Source of the DNA: Trichobilharzia szidati
Lineage: Eukaryota > Platyhelminthes > Trematoda > Strigeidida > Schistosomatidae
NCBI GenBank assembly: GCA_944472155.2
Contig: OX235279.1
Coordinates: forward strand, 56,021,564 to 56,085,563
Length of the DNA: 64,000 bases
Direction: 5' to 3'
Shown piece after piece: positions 44,998 through 55,366 of this stretch (position 1 is the first letter of the stretch; every line of letters begins with the position of its first letter). The translations under genes and the position numbers were made by a program. Under the pieces are notes generated by a model. That model saw only the letters and a list, made by a program, of their open reading frames with translations. It did not search any database and was not told the origin of the DNA.

Positions 44998-45540
44998 TAA
45001 ATTATTTAAATTAATCCCAGCGTGTTAAGAAAATCAAAACAAGATTTTTCTGAACGTTTCGCTGTGTAAGCCACAGCTTCTTCAGCAGATTTATTCGGAT
45101 TTTAATAATCATCAAAATATATAGTCAAAAATTTTTTACATACATTACAGTCAGTTTGTCTGAAGGTCATTTGTCTATGGACATTTTTACCAATAGAAAA
45201 TATGTAAGCAGTCATCACATATTTTGTAATGACTAATGTCAAGTTGATGTTGTGTTCATTCTTGTATGGTTAATTTGTATAGATTAGTTTTGTATGAGTG
45301 TGTGTGTGTGTATGTATGTTATTTGTCATATGGAAAATACGTGAATTCATATTTGATAAACATGTTTTAAAAGGTCATGGAGGCTCATAGAGTGCTGATT
45401 GATTTTTTCATTTGTCTTGCTTCATAAGAGTTTGCCATATAGGTGATAAGTCTATCCCATCCTTCCTATTCACTGCATTCGATGTGGTTAAGATGTGCAA
45501 GGCTTCAGAAGTCAATCTTTCTTTATGTGAATGAAATCCA
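44998..45540 (-). repeat. partial 3' copy upstream of the intact PLE (pseudo-LTR)
   Basis: Direct repeat, same strand, of 42660-42125: it carries the last ~45 codons of the ORF and the whole 3' UTR including the hammerhead-like core. Tandem partial copies of this kind form the pseudo-LTRs described for PLEs. It ends at 45530-45540, where the plus-strand copy begins. Confidence 0.88.
45055..45085 (-). ncRNA. hammerhead-like core in PLE pseudo-LTR (copy 2)
   Basis: Identical to the core at 42189-42219, lying just upstream of the intact ORF in the pseudo-LTR. In this position it could process a transcript starting in the pseudo-LTR. Helices I and III not resolved. Confidence 0.6.
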
Positions 45541-47534
45541 GACCAAATAAATCAAATGTACAGATAAACACAAGAACAGTATGCAACTTATCAGATAGAG
45601 AACTTAATGTACATGAAACAGCATTACTTGAAAAAGGTCTAAACTTCAACATAACTCGAAAACCACTGACAGCGATAGAATTAGCTCCCATCATTGAACC
45701 TACATTAAATCTTTTAACAGATGATGAAGCTAATGAATTACGTCAGAAGGTTGGATGTATCCTGTCGAATCAAAAGCAGGGCATTTCAAATTTATCGAAG
45801 GCCGAACGTCATGCATTAAAAACATTAAGATCAGATAAATCTATTGTTATAACTAAAGCTGACAAAGGCAATATCACAGTAATTCTTAATACAGAGGACT
45901 ATGACAAAAAAGCCATGGGGCATATCGAAGCAGGGCCTTACACATTAGTACCAGTAAACAAAATGTCTAGTACAATGAACAAAGTAAAAGCCCAAGTATG
46001 CAATATACTTAGAGAATTGAAACCAAAACTAGGGAACTCAGTTTGGTTTTCAATAGCTCCCAAGACAAACACGGCCGCCAGATTTTATGGAAGACCGAAA
46101 ATACATAAAGTAGATGTTCCTTTAAGACCAATAATTGATTTTACCAATTCAGTAACATATACTTTATCAAAATACATATCAAGAATACTGAAACCACTTC
46201 AATACAATATTCCTTCGAACATCAAAAATATTGAGGAATTTAAAAGGAAAATAATGGACATAATTATTGAAGAAGACGAAATTATGGCAAGTTTTGATGT
46301 GGTTTCTTTATTTACTAGTATTCCGATTTGTGATTCACTTGATATTATGAAATATGAACTTGAAAACAATCAAGAAGTATTAAGTAAATCTTTATTATCA
46401 ATAGATGAAGTTATAAAATGTTTAAAACTTTGTTTGGAATCTACCTATTTTACCTTTAAAGATAAACTATACTGTCAAACAAATGGAGTTGCAATGGGCT
46501 CACCAGCATCTCCAATTGTAGCTAACCTTTATATGAAAGCTCTAGAAAAGAAAGCATTGACAAGTTTTAGTTGTCATCCTAGAATATGGTACAGATATGT
46601 AGACGACACTTTTATCATCATAAAGAAAGCTGAAAAAGAAAACTTTCTAACAGAAATCAACTTAATCTCAGAATATATTGAATTTACTAATGAAATAGAA
46701 TCGGCTGAGGGAACTATAAACTTTCTGGATTGTCTTGTAAAAAGACAGACTGACGAGAAGCTAAAGTTTACCATATACAGAAAGCCGACACATTCCAACA
46801 AGTATTTGAATTTTCAATCAGATCATCCAATAGGAATGAAAGTTTCAGTAGCTTTAAATCTCGTTAACAGAGCTAGAAACATTATAACAGATAATGACGA
46901 CATGGAGAACGAGATATCCAACATAAAACAGGTTTTGATTGGAAATGGTTATCCTGAAAAGCTACTTGATAATATTATCAATAGAAAGGAGCATAAGGGA
47001 AAACCAAAAATTGAAAAATCCTGGCTATCCACGATAGCCATCCCATACCGAAAGGACACAGCTGAACAACTTCAAAGATTATTTGCTTCATATAATATTA
47101 AAGTCTATGTCAAACCTTCTAACTCTCTAGAGAAGGCGTTAGTACATGTCAAGGATATAGTTCCCAGAATGGCACAAAGTAATTGTGTCTACAAGATAAA
47201 GTGTTCCGAATGTGATGCATGCTATATAGGGGAGAGCAGTAGGCAGATGAAGGTCAGAGTGAATGAACATAGACTATGCACGAAACGTCCACCTAGAAAT
47301 GAAGTGGAACTAAAAAGTCTGGAAAAAAGATCGGCTATAGCAATGCATGCTATAGAAAGCGGACATAAGATTGATTTCGACAATGTCGAAATTCTTGGAA
47401 GAGGATTTCATTCACATAAAGAAAGATTGACTTCTGAAGCCTTGCACATCTTAACCACATCGAATGCAGTGAATAGGAAGGATGGGATAGACTTATCACC
47501 TATATGGCAAACTCTTATGAAGCAAGACAAATGA
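45531..47534 (+). CDS. Penelope-like RT/GIY-YIG endonuclease, N-terminally truncated (667 aa)
   Basis: Same protein as 42542-44995 from residue 153 (RPNKSNVQ) to the end. The in-frame Met at 45531 is contributed by the neighbouring minus-strand copy's sequence, not by the PLE. All RT motifs (SFDVVSLFTSIP, YVDD) and the whole GIY-YIG domain are intact. The N-terminal 150 residues are missing, so function is uncertain. Practically identical to the other copy. Confidence 0.9.
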   Translation: MKSRPNKSNVQINTRTVCNLSDRELNVHETALLEKGLNFNITRKPLTAIELAPIIEPTLNLLTDDEANELRQKVGCILSNQKQGISNLSKAERHALKTLRSDKSIVITKADKGNITVILNTEDYDKKAMGHIEAGPYTLVPVNKMSSTMNKVKAQVCNILRELKPKLGNSVWFSIAPKTNTAARFYGRPKIHKVDVPLRPIIDFTNSVTYTLSKYISRILKPLQYNIPSNIKNIEEFKRKIMDIIIEEDEIMASFDVVSLFTSIPICDSLDIMKYELENNQEVLSKSLLSIDEVIKCLKLCLESTYFTFKDKLYCQTNGVAMGSPASPIVANLYMKALEKKALTSFSCHPRIWYRYVDDTFIIIKKAEKENFLTEINLISEYIEFTNEIESAEGTINFLDCLVKRQTDEKLKFTIYRKPTHSNKYLNFQSDHPIGMKVSVALNLVNRARNIITDNDDMENEISNIKQVLIGNGYPEKLLDNIINRKEHKGKPKIEKSWLSTIAIPYRKDTAEQLQRLFASYNIKVYVKPSNSLEKALVHVKDIVPRMAQSNCVYKIKCSECDACYIGESSRQMKVRVNEHRLCTKRPPRNEVELKSLEKRSAIAMHAIESGHKIDFDNVEILGRGFHSHKERLTSEALHILTTSNAVNRKDGIDLSPIWQTLMKQDK

Positions 47535-47940
47535 AAAAATCAATCAGCACTCTATGAGCCTCCATGACCTTTTAAAACATGTTTATCAAATATGAATTCA
47601 CGTATTTTCCATATGACAAATAACATACATACACACACACACACTCATACAAAACTAATCTATACAAATTAACCATACAAGAATGAACACAACATCAACT
47701 TGACATTAGTCATTACAAAATATGTGATGACTGCTTACATATTTTCTATTGGTAAAAATGTCCATAGACAAATGACCTTCAGACAAACTGACTGTAATGT
47801 ATGTAAAAAATTTTTGACTATATATTTTGATGATTATTAAAATCCGAATAAATCTGCTGAAGAAGCTGTGGCTTACACAGCGAAACGTTCAGAAAAATCT
47901 TGTTTTGATTTTCTTAACACGCTGGGATTAATTTAAATAA
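47535..47940 (+). other. 3' UTR of the plus-strand PLE copy
   Basis: Contains a CACACACA run near 47630-47642, the shared 3' UTR and the hammerhead-like core at 47857-47887, and ends at TTAATTTAAATAATTTATA before the next copy's start codon. Confidence 0.8.
47857..47887 (+). ncRNA. hammerhead-like core in PLE 3' UTR (copy 3)
   Basis: Plus-strand copy of the same core: CTGAAGA at 47857-47863, hairpin GCTGTG/CACAGC, GAAACG at 47882-47887. Confidence 0.6.
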
Positions 47941-48018
47941 TTTATAATGAATCAATCTGACTCGGCGCTCAAATTATTTCAGGAAGTTCGTAACACCTAC
48001 GGCCTGGAAACCTATAAT
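47941..48018 (+). repeat. first ~75 bases of a further PLE copy (5' ORF start)
   Basis: Begins ATAATGAATCAATCTGACTC and encodes MNQSDSALKLFQEVRNTYGL, ETYN, then stops at the right-hand target duplication. The old copy at 54871-58005 ends at practically the same point, so this appears to be the element's regular 3' boundary and not a random truncation. Confidence 0.75.
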
Positions 48019-48032
48019 TAGTACTTTTTATT
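48014..48032 (+). repeat. target-site duplication, right side of the PLE dimer
   Basis: Partner of 42112-42130; see that entry for the alignment. Confidence 0.75.
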
Positions 48033-50204
48033 GATATTCCTGCATATGAAGAGAAACATACAGAAATTATACTATAAAAAAGCATGTTGTATACTTTTAT
48101 AATTTTACGCCTTCCAGTTAACTGATTATCGATTTACCAATTGCATGACAGAGGAAAAGTTACTTATAAATTGTGTATACAACTGTGAATTAAAATCTGT
48201 CTTTTAATATAACAGTGTATAAGAACTCTTACTGGTAGTTAAGTACATGGGATTTTATTGAAAATTATTTATTCCCATAAGGGAATAAACAATAAATTAG
48301 TTATTATCTTGACCATAATTCCATCTTCACGATTTATGTGAAATTAAAATTTGTACTGTTAATCCCCACTGTCTGGAATATTACTACTAACTGAAAACGT
48401 TAATTCGGCTGAGCGAAGCTGCCTTAATGATGATAGCTACCAAGGCATCTAGCAACTGAGTCAACAAACAATCAGAATATTCTCATGTGAAAGTTATATA
48501 ACCATTAATATAGGTTGGACAATAAGATGGTCTTATATTAGTTCATAAATTGCATCTGATGAAAAAAGACCATTAAACAAACAAACTGTATAATTTGCTA
48601 ATAATGTGCTTTTGTTGAGTAGTTTTATCCTCCTCTGGAAACTTTTCAATTCAGTTGAAAGCTATAGCTTGGGAAATCGGGTCGATGATAGTGAGTGATA
48701 GCAGATGACAGTTATGTTATAAAATTAACTGATCTTCACGACTGGTAGGTATGCTGACTGGCCTAGCTGACTTCCACCTCACATCGTCTAAAAGCCGAGT
48801 AGAGTATTTTGTATTTGAAAATTAGTAATTGTCATTCAGACTATTTCATTTACTGGTATGTTGATCAGAAAAATATATGGACCGGAAGGAATAACTGGCA
48901 TAGAAGCATGAAGAGTACGTTCAGAAATATTAATAATTCTGTTAAGGACAATCCAATAAAATTGTGAAAATTTCCAGTTAGACAAATGAACATTACTTTT
49001 TAATATTACAACCTATAGCAATCTATTGCTAATTTCATCCCCTCCTGGCATGTAGACAGTAGTTAATTGGATAAAGGTCTATAGGTTGAACGAAAAATGA
49101 CTTTCCTAGACTCACAAGCCTGAAAGAACATTATTCTAGGATTCTGAGTAAATCAGCAAGAATTGTAACTTGTGCTATGTAACTATCCAGACGGTGAACT
49201 GTTAGAGTAGGTAGGTAGGAACCATATCGAACTAATGGCGCTTAGAAGGGTTTCCGCAAGAATACAATATTAATCACAGGGTATATTTACTAGCCCCATG
49301 CCTAATACTCCCTGTTTCCCGGACTTATCACAGGCTAGTAAACCAGGAGAGGTTATTCAATGTTACAGGTGGATAAATTTCTTCATATATTATTTGACAG
49401 CCCCACCGATCATAACCTCTTTGAAAGCTTGATCTCACTGCCAGTGGCTAACTGATCGCAGGGAAATATTCAAACATATGAGTTGCCCAATGCTCAAAGT
49501 AATTGACGGTAGCGTGTTATAAAATTCATCTCTAAACCAAAGCATTTTTAAACACCTAAATATATGTGTCAATCCATTTCGAAATGAATATCATTGCCTG
49601 ACATTCAGATAATATAGAGTGATTCATTTCATTGATACTTTATGGACTGATCAAAACAAAAGAATTGATTAATGATATTAAAAGTAATTGTTCTTGAAAT
49701 TGTAAATCCTTGTCTGAATAATTTGAAAGTCAAAAATACTTAATTACTGGTTCACAAAGGTGCGAAACACTAGGAATTGGTCAACAGCCGCGCATATGTA
49801 AAATACAACTTTATTTGGGAGAAGTCGAAGGGTGGCAGGATTTTATGCAAGCTATAAAAATGTCATTACAGTGAAGTAATATTCAGTCGGATATGTTTCG
49901 TTTACCTTGATGCTGAAAGATAAAATTCAGCTATATAAACAAAGCTTAATGACACAATCTCAATGGAATTTAATTTGTTATTTATGAACAAGGTGATATT
50001 GTCTCACCACCTACGCTTCATTAATTATTCTACAGCAAATGATATCACCTGACCGATGGCGATCATTAAAAATTTATTTGTGTCTTATCAATACGAGAAA
50101 TACATTATTATCAGGAGTTGACGCTCATATGCATGTATAGGATTATCTCATATTATTATTGTCATCCTTGTTATGGTATTCATAAGTGACAAATACAAAA
50201 CTAA
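48033..50204. other. intergenic, upstream of the Ig-like gene
   Basis: About 2.2 kb without recognised motifs. It should contain the promoter of the gene starting at 50205, but no defined element can be assigned by eye. Confidence 0.45.
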
Positions 50205-50892
50205 ATGAACGTATTACTTATTCTATATCTTTCTTATTTAAGTTTGTGTGCATCAAAGAAGAACATACAACTAGAGGAAATCACACTAGCAAATGTACCA
50301 GCATTTGATATTAAGAAGGACAACTTTATTCTAGCTGGTGTATTCAATAAAACCTGGGATGGACCAGTTCATTATGATGCATTAATTGGTAGTATGATTA
50401 ATTTACCATGCATAACAAGTGATATAGGTCTTGAAAATATCTTAACTGAAAGAAGTAGGGCAATTGAACAAAAAAAGTCATGGGCTATACTATGGGTTCA
50501 TCAAACATGGACAAATGTCATTGATCCGTGGTTGGGAGATGGACGACGTAGTTATGATCCTTTACAAACCAACCAATGGCTTCTGCCCAATATGCACACT
50601 TCAATATATCAATCACACTTATCAATTGTAGATATAGACCCAAGTGATAATGGAGTTTATGCATGTGTTATGGTTACATATCCAATTGAACATGGTTATT
50701 CGCCCGTTTATTTAAAACAAGCTCAACTAATGAGTATTCACTTTGTACGCATTCATTCTAAATTAGTCACAGCACCAGGATGCCATGAACATGATGGATT
50801 AAAGGAAGGCCATTGTAAAAGTGGATACGAACAATGGACATTTAATGTTTATTCTCCAGCTGGTGGATGGACAGGAGATATATTATTTCAGG
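50205..50892 (+). CDS. Ig-like type I membrane protein, exon 1 (signal peptide and first Ig-like domain)
   Basis: Unrecognised host gene; 475 aa in two exons (688 + 740 bp including stop, divisible by three). The start is chosen because MNVLLILYLSYLSLCAS is a clear signal peptide. An Ig-like domain follows: Cys69 (INLPC), Trp97 (AILWVHQTW) and Cys154 in DPSDNGVYACVM, the DxGxYxC signature of the last Ig strands. Possible N-glycosylation at Asn48 (NKT). More Cys at 193 and 204. Donor GGTAAGTTA after TTTCAGG, leaving one base of a split codon. The protein should be on the cell surface or tegument membrane; function unknown. Confidence 0.8.
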
Positions 50893-51373
50893 GTAAGTTA
50901 TGTCAAAGAATTTATCATCCAATTTCTTAAGTAATTTATTAAAAAAGATACGTAATCTTTTCTGAAAATTATTCACTTTATGCTGAGAAGTTGACTGTTT
51001 CTATCAACTAACCAAGCAGGCAAACATAATTATTAGGATTACTGTAAAAGACTCATATGACTTATATGATAAGCTCTAATACAGATTATCCAGGAAAGGC
51101 AACTCGAATCTGAAACACAGTGAGTAGTGTATTATTAAGGTTTTCAAAGCAAACTGTTTATGCAGACAATTTTTTTCTCATTAAGGAAGTAATCAATAAA
51201 TATTATATTATAAATTATTGTTCCCTTGGGTTCTTAGTGGAACATAGGGCTTCAACTGCACGTCTCCACTTGCTTCTGTCTTGTGCTGTACTTTTCACCT
51301 GTATCCATGTTGATCCATACTGTTTCAGTTCCTCTTCACACTATCTCCTCCATGTCACCCTTGAACGTCCCAC

Positions 51374-52953
51374 TCACCGCTTCCCTTTCCGGTTCCACTC
51401 GAGGGCCTGACGCACGATGTCACGCAGCAGCCTCCTCAACGAGTGTCCAATCCATCTCCACTTTCTCGTGCATATTTGTTGGGCTATTGGTTCTTGTTTT
51501 GTTTGTTCCCATAGCTTCTTGTTGGTGATTCCTTCCGGCCATCTGATCTTCAGTATAGAACGAAGACAGTTGTTGATAAAGGTCTGCAACCTGTTGGAAA
51601 TGTTCTTTGTGACCCGCCAAGTTCCTAATCCGTAAAGAAGAACTGACCTGACGTTTGTATTGAAAATCCGAATTTTGTTGTTTATGCTGAGTGACGAAGA
51701 TTTCCAGATTGGTTTCAGGTTGATGAATGTGTGTCTCGCCTTCTCGATTCTCGATTTGACATCCTCGTCCGTTCCTCCTGTAGTTGAGACAATGTTCCCT
51801 AGATAAGTGAGCGAAGTAACCTCTTTCAAATCCCTCCCGTTGATGGTGATTGGCGCTGGATGTTGCTGTTGTTGTTGTTGTTGGTTGGTTATTTTCATAA
51901 CCTCCGTCTTGTCTATGTTTACCTGGAGTCCTGTCTTTGCTGTTTCTTCGACCAGTTTGTCAGTTTTCGCCTGTAAGTCTTTGATTTTGTGTGACATCAA
52001 ACATAAGTCATCCGCGAAATCCAGGTCTTCTAGGTTCTTCACGTCGGTCCAGGATATCCCTGTCTTCTCATTTCCCACTGTCTGACGCATAATCCAGTCC
52101 ACCACAACTAGGAATATCATTGGTGATAATAAGCACCCTTGTCTGACTCCTGTGTTTACTCCAAACGCCTCGCTGAGTTCCCCGCTGTGGATCACCTGAC
52201 ATGTGCCGTTGTCGTACAGCTGTTGAATAAGGTTGATGAATATTTGGCTGTCTGTCTGTCTGGATTCAACATAGAACTTGGCACCAAAGTGCAGCAGTTC
52301 AAGTTGCCACGTTCCAAAGAGCACACAAACGTAGACAAGAAAATGAGTGAAGAGAATCAATAGAGTTTTGACAAGTATAAGAGTGAAACAGAATGAGTAA
52401 TGGTAGAAAGGAATATGAAAGATTAGAGAGACTGAATACATCTGCGCCATTGACAACGATTTTGAGCCATGTCACCTATTGTCTCCAGCCATTGATTCTT
52501 AGAGTCCCGAGGGCCCCAACCCGGAAGTCTGCATCTCCCTACCTGACTCACTTTAACTGTCAGGGATTTCATGGATTGATGCCATGTTTTTGTTTGGCCA
52601 CCACTTACTCTTTTCCAACCTGCGCCTATATCAGGTAGTAATGCCCGTCGGGGGAGGCGATGGTTAGGCATGCGCAGTACGTGACCTAGCCATCTCAATC
52701 TATGTAACTTTATAGCGAATGAATATGTGGGTACGCCGTAGTACTCGAGTAGTTTCCAAATTACTTCGCGGTCAACGCTGTCGAAGGCCTTCTCAAAGTC
52801 TATAAAGTTGAGATAGAGGTTTGATTGCCATTCCATGCTTTGTTCGATGATGATGCGTAGAGTTACAATTTGGTCAGAACATGATTTGCCTTTCCTGAAT
52901 CCAGCTTGTTCTGGTCGGAATTCTGTATCCAGTGCGTCCTTTATTCTCTCCAG
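51374..52953 (-). pseudogene. RTE B reverse transcriptase pseudogene (truncated, insert-bearing)
   Basis: Two open blocks: 52950-52423 (fingers, FIDFEKAFDSVDREV, then insert-encoded [17 protein letters not shown]) and about 52280-51374 (IFINLIQQLYDNG, GVRQGCLLSPMIFLVVVDW, FADDLCLMSHK, TYLGNIVSTTGG, to WNRKGKR, stop). No endonuclease. It differs from the 10369-13822 protein by scattered substitutions. Confidence 0.82.
52244..52718 (-). mobile_element. nested RTE A-derived short insert (second chimera copy)
   Basis: 475 bp between ATGAATAT at 52719-52726 and 52236-52243 (complement ATATTCAT). Starts at the same 5' base (TCGCTATAAAGTTA on the minus strand) as 12368 and ends in the same (CAGA)n-type tail. 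Confidence 0.85.
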
Positions 52954-53394
52954 GACGATGTGACTCAATAAATACAAAAAATTAATTCACAAATTAAAAA
53001 AATCAAATTAGTGCAGAGTATTGGTCATTTCACTTTCGAATAATGAACAGAAATATTCATGTGATAATCACTGGAAGATCATCTCGACTAATAAAAGACT
53101 TAAAACTCAAGTCGTTAGTCGCACTTAACATTAATGGAACCAGATGCAAAGAAGCACACAAGAATCATGTAAGCCTCAGGCTGATTGTTCGTTTTTCGAT
53201 AGGTATGGGAAAACATATCTTTGGAACTGAATCGGTGTTCAACAGTAGTAAACCAGCCTCTAGGTTACAAGACGAAGCAGTTTGAATTTAAATGCTTTCA
53301 ACTGAAAATTCCCAAACTCGTACGAGTTATCTACAGGAAAATACCTTCTCAACAAGAGTTTTATTCATTTATGTTTTGTTTCTTCAACTTTTAG

Positions 53395-54134
53395 CACCAT
53401 GCAATGCAGAACTTTTTCTGACAGCGTTAAGTATGAGTGGAGTAGATCCAACATTCTGGAGTGTTGGTTGGCGATTTGTACCCTATGGTGAGGTTGATGA
53501 TTCAAAGGTAGTTGAGATAGGTACAGACTCAAATATAAATTGGACACATCCTGTTCATATATGTGTTGACAGTTCACCTGTGCCATGTTTTTCACCCACT
53601 GATTTAATTGATAATGTGACGGAAGTGAATAGTTATGATTTATCATCTGCACATATTCGTGCTTCAAATTATTGGAGAGCTCGTTGGCTTGCCTTAACGG
53701 CTTCAAAACAACAATATTCGGGTTCGTGGCAATGTTGGATTCAAGGATTAGCGATTACTAATCATCCAGTCAAAACTAATTTCCCTATTCGTTGGTTAAC
53801 AAATGAAGTGCATATGAAAATAATACCAAGGAAGCATGTTTACCGTTGGTGGACAACAATCGAATTATGGCGAGTAATAGCATTAATTATGGCACCATTA
53901 AATATTGTCTTCATTTTTATTATATTTGTGGTTGGGTGGTATTCAGCTAATCGTTATAAAAATCAAATGAAACAGAAAGAAAGATCAATCAGTGGTAAAA
54001 AGAAACTTCTATTAAGTCAACATATTACAGATACTGAGTCGACTAAACAATCACCAGCCGCTTATTTGGATAGATTTCTTCAAAAATCTGGTATTCGATC
54101 ATACAAAGAATATGCTATACGCACAAAGAGTTGA
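53395..54134 (+). CDS. Ig-like type I membrane protein, exon 2 (second domain, transmembrane, tail)
   Basis: The acceptor TTTCTTCAACTTTTAG ends at 53394; the phase joins exon 1 exactly (G|CA, Ala230). The ectodomain continues with FWSVGWRFVPYG, Cys286, Cys294, and SGSWQCWI (Cys342), which looks like a second, divergent Ig-like fold. N-glycosylation motifs are NWT (278) and NVT (303). One hydrophobic helix, about residues 390-411 (IALIMAPLNIVFIFIIFVVG), is followed by a basic cytoplasmic tail of about 63 residues (RYKNQMKQKER, GKKKLLLSQ). Stop TGA at 54132. I do not recognise a family; it may be flatworm-specific. Confidence 0.8.
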
Positions 54135-54259
54135 ATGTGCTCAACACAGAATGAGGAAAAATAGCATATACTAGTAGTAAGATGAAATCAAGACACAAAC
54201 AGTAAGTATTCAACCCTTTCATAAGGTCAACATTGCCTTTGATTTATGTTCTTAAGTTT

Positions 54260-54265
54260 AATAAA
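54260..54265 (+). terminator. polyadenylation signal of the Ig-like gene (AATAAA)
   Basis: AATAAA in TTTAATAAAATATTTTATT, 126 bases after the stop codon of the Ig-like gene. The only canonical hexamer at a suitable distance; the cleavage site is unknown. Confidence 0.6.
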
Positions 54266-54870
54266 ATATTTTATTAAACATTTAATTCTAATGAATTTAA
54301 CAATACGAATGTATAGTTGATAGACAGATAGGTAAAAAAACAGCCAAGGAGAAGTCACATGTGCACCATCTTCCTCAGCAAATTTCAGATGCATACTAAT
54401 GATAACTTCAACAGATAGGCATCAGATCAACAGAGCATAAGTTAAAATGAGAAAAACTGTTACTGGGAAGAATATTTCGACCAGACAGTCCTGAATTAAG
54501 AAGACAAACTGTCAACTAATGACAGAATATCTTTTGTAGCCTCCAGTTTCCCATTAGAGCAGGAGATAAGTTTGAAGCACAAATGTTCATCACAAATAAT
54601 GAATGGTACATTAGTTAGAAGAACCAACATTTCAGTTTCAGCGAGAAACTCAAATTATTGTTAAACATTAACATATAGGGTTTCTTTAGTTACGATTAAT
54701 TTAAAAGTAGATTTTATCGCCTAGTGACACCAGTAAGCCAATCATTGAAACCCTAGAGGCTATTGGTTCGTAACGAAGTCTGTTTGATATTACTGCATAG
54801 TCATCATGAATAACCAATCTTTTCTTGAGAAGATGTTTGGTCTGATAATTATAATTACAACCAATAGCAT
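54266..54870. other. spacer after the Ig-like gene, nothing recognised
   Basis: No ORF with motifs or repeat match. Confidence 0.4.
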
Positions 54871-55189
54871 GTACATTACAAGATTCCAGACCGTAGATGT
54901 TACGAATTTCCTGGAATCATTTGAGTGCCGAATCAAACTCAATCATCATAAATTATTTAAAATAATCCCAGCATGTTTAGGGAAAAATAGAAGCAAGATT
55001 TTTCTGAAAGTTTCCCTATGTGAGCCACGGCTTCTTCAGCAGACTTATTTAGATTTCATCAAACACCAAAATATATAGTCAAAAATTACAAAAATTGAAT
55101 TGAGTTCCTTTGAAGTTCACTTGTGGGTAGACATTTGAACCAAAAGAAAAATGTAAACAGTCATCACTAATTTTCAGGATTTTGTTTGT

Positions 55190-55366
55190 AGGGGTTAGAC
55201 CACGGATTGATATCATTTAGAGAACCATTGAAAACCAGGTAGTACTGGACAGATGTTTTATCCTAGTTCGGGACTCACCGGTAATACGTACCCACTGGGG
55301 TTCGGAGCCAGGACCTTCAGGTTACAAGGCAAGCTCGTAAACGATTCAGTCACTAGGACCCGATTC
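55190..55366 (-). mobile_element. Sm-alpha-type SINE, minus strand
   Basis: The complement reads the tRNA-like head (GACTGAATCGTTTACGAGC, box B-like GCTCCGAACCCC) and a hammerhead segment: GTATTA, core CCGGTGA, GTCCCGAACTAGGAT, AAAAC, ATCT, GTC, CAGTAC. The right strand of helix I and the GTC triplet are intact, but GAAA has become AAAA and the left core has two changes, so it is inactive. The 3' part runs to GTCTAACCCCTAC near 55190. Confidence 0.8.

Larger units (their letters stand above)
42131..48018. mobile_element. Penelope-like element, inverted dimer inserted as one unit
   Basis: From left to right: a full minus-strand copy (44997-42131), a minus-strand partial copy of the element's 3' end (45540-44998) placed directly upstream of it (the pseudo-LTR arrangement), then a plus-strand copy truncated at its 5' end (45531-47940), then the first ~75 bases of another plus-strand copy (47941-48018). 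The two coding copies differ at only a base or so where compared (one difference near 45565 versus 44515), so this is a very recent event. A near-identical 14-19-bp duplication flanks the whole composite. Confidence 0.88.
51218..52953 (-). mobile_element. RTE family B, 5'-truncated, with the same nested RTE A insert
   Basis: Minus-strand copy starting inside the RT domain (5' truncation at about 52953, LERIKDALDTEFRPEQAG) and ending at the family's 3' motif near 51218-51250. It contains, at the identical site, the nested insert of 10220-13840 with the same 8-bp duplication, but with ~47 extra bases that copy lacks. The RT frame after the insert runs from about 52241 to 51374, where a TGA interrupts RRVGRP (Arg codon CGA to TGA). 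Dead copy, antisense in the Ig-like gene's intron. Confidence 0.88.
50893..53394 (+). other. intron of the Ig-like gene, carrying an RTE B copy
   Basis: 2502-bp intron with GT-AG ends. Most of it (51218-52953) is a minus-strand, 5'-truncated RTE B with the nested RTE A insert, antisense to the gene. The remaining 440 bp at the right (52954-53394) contain no recognised feature. Confidence 0.8.
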
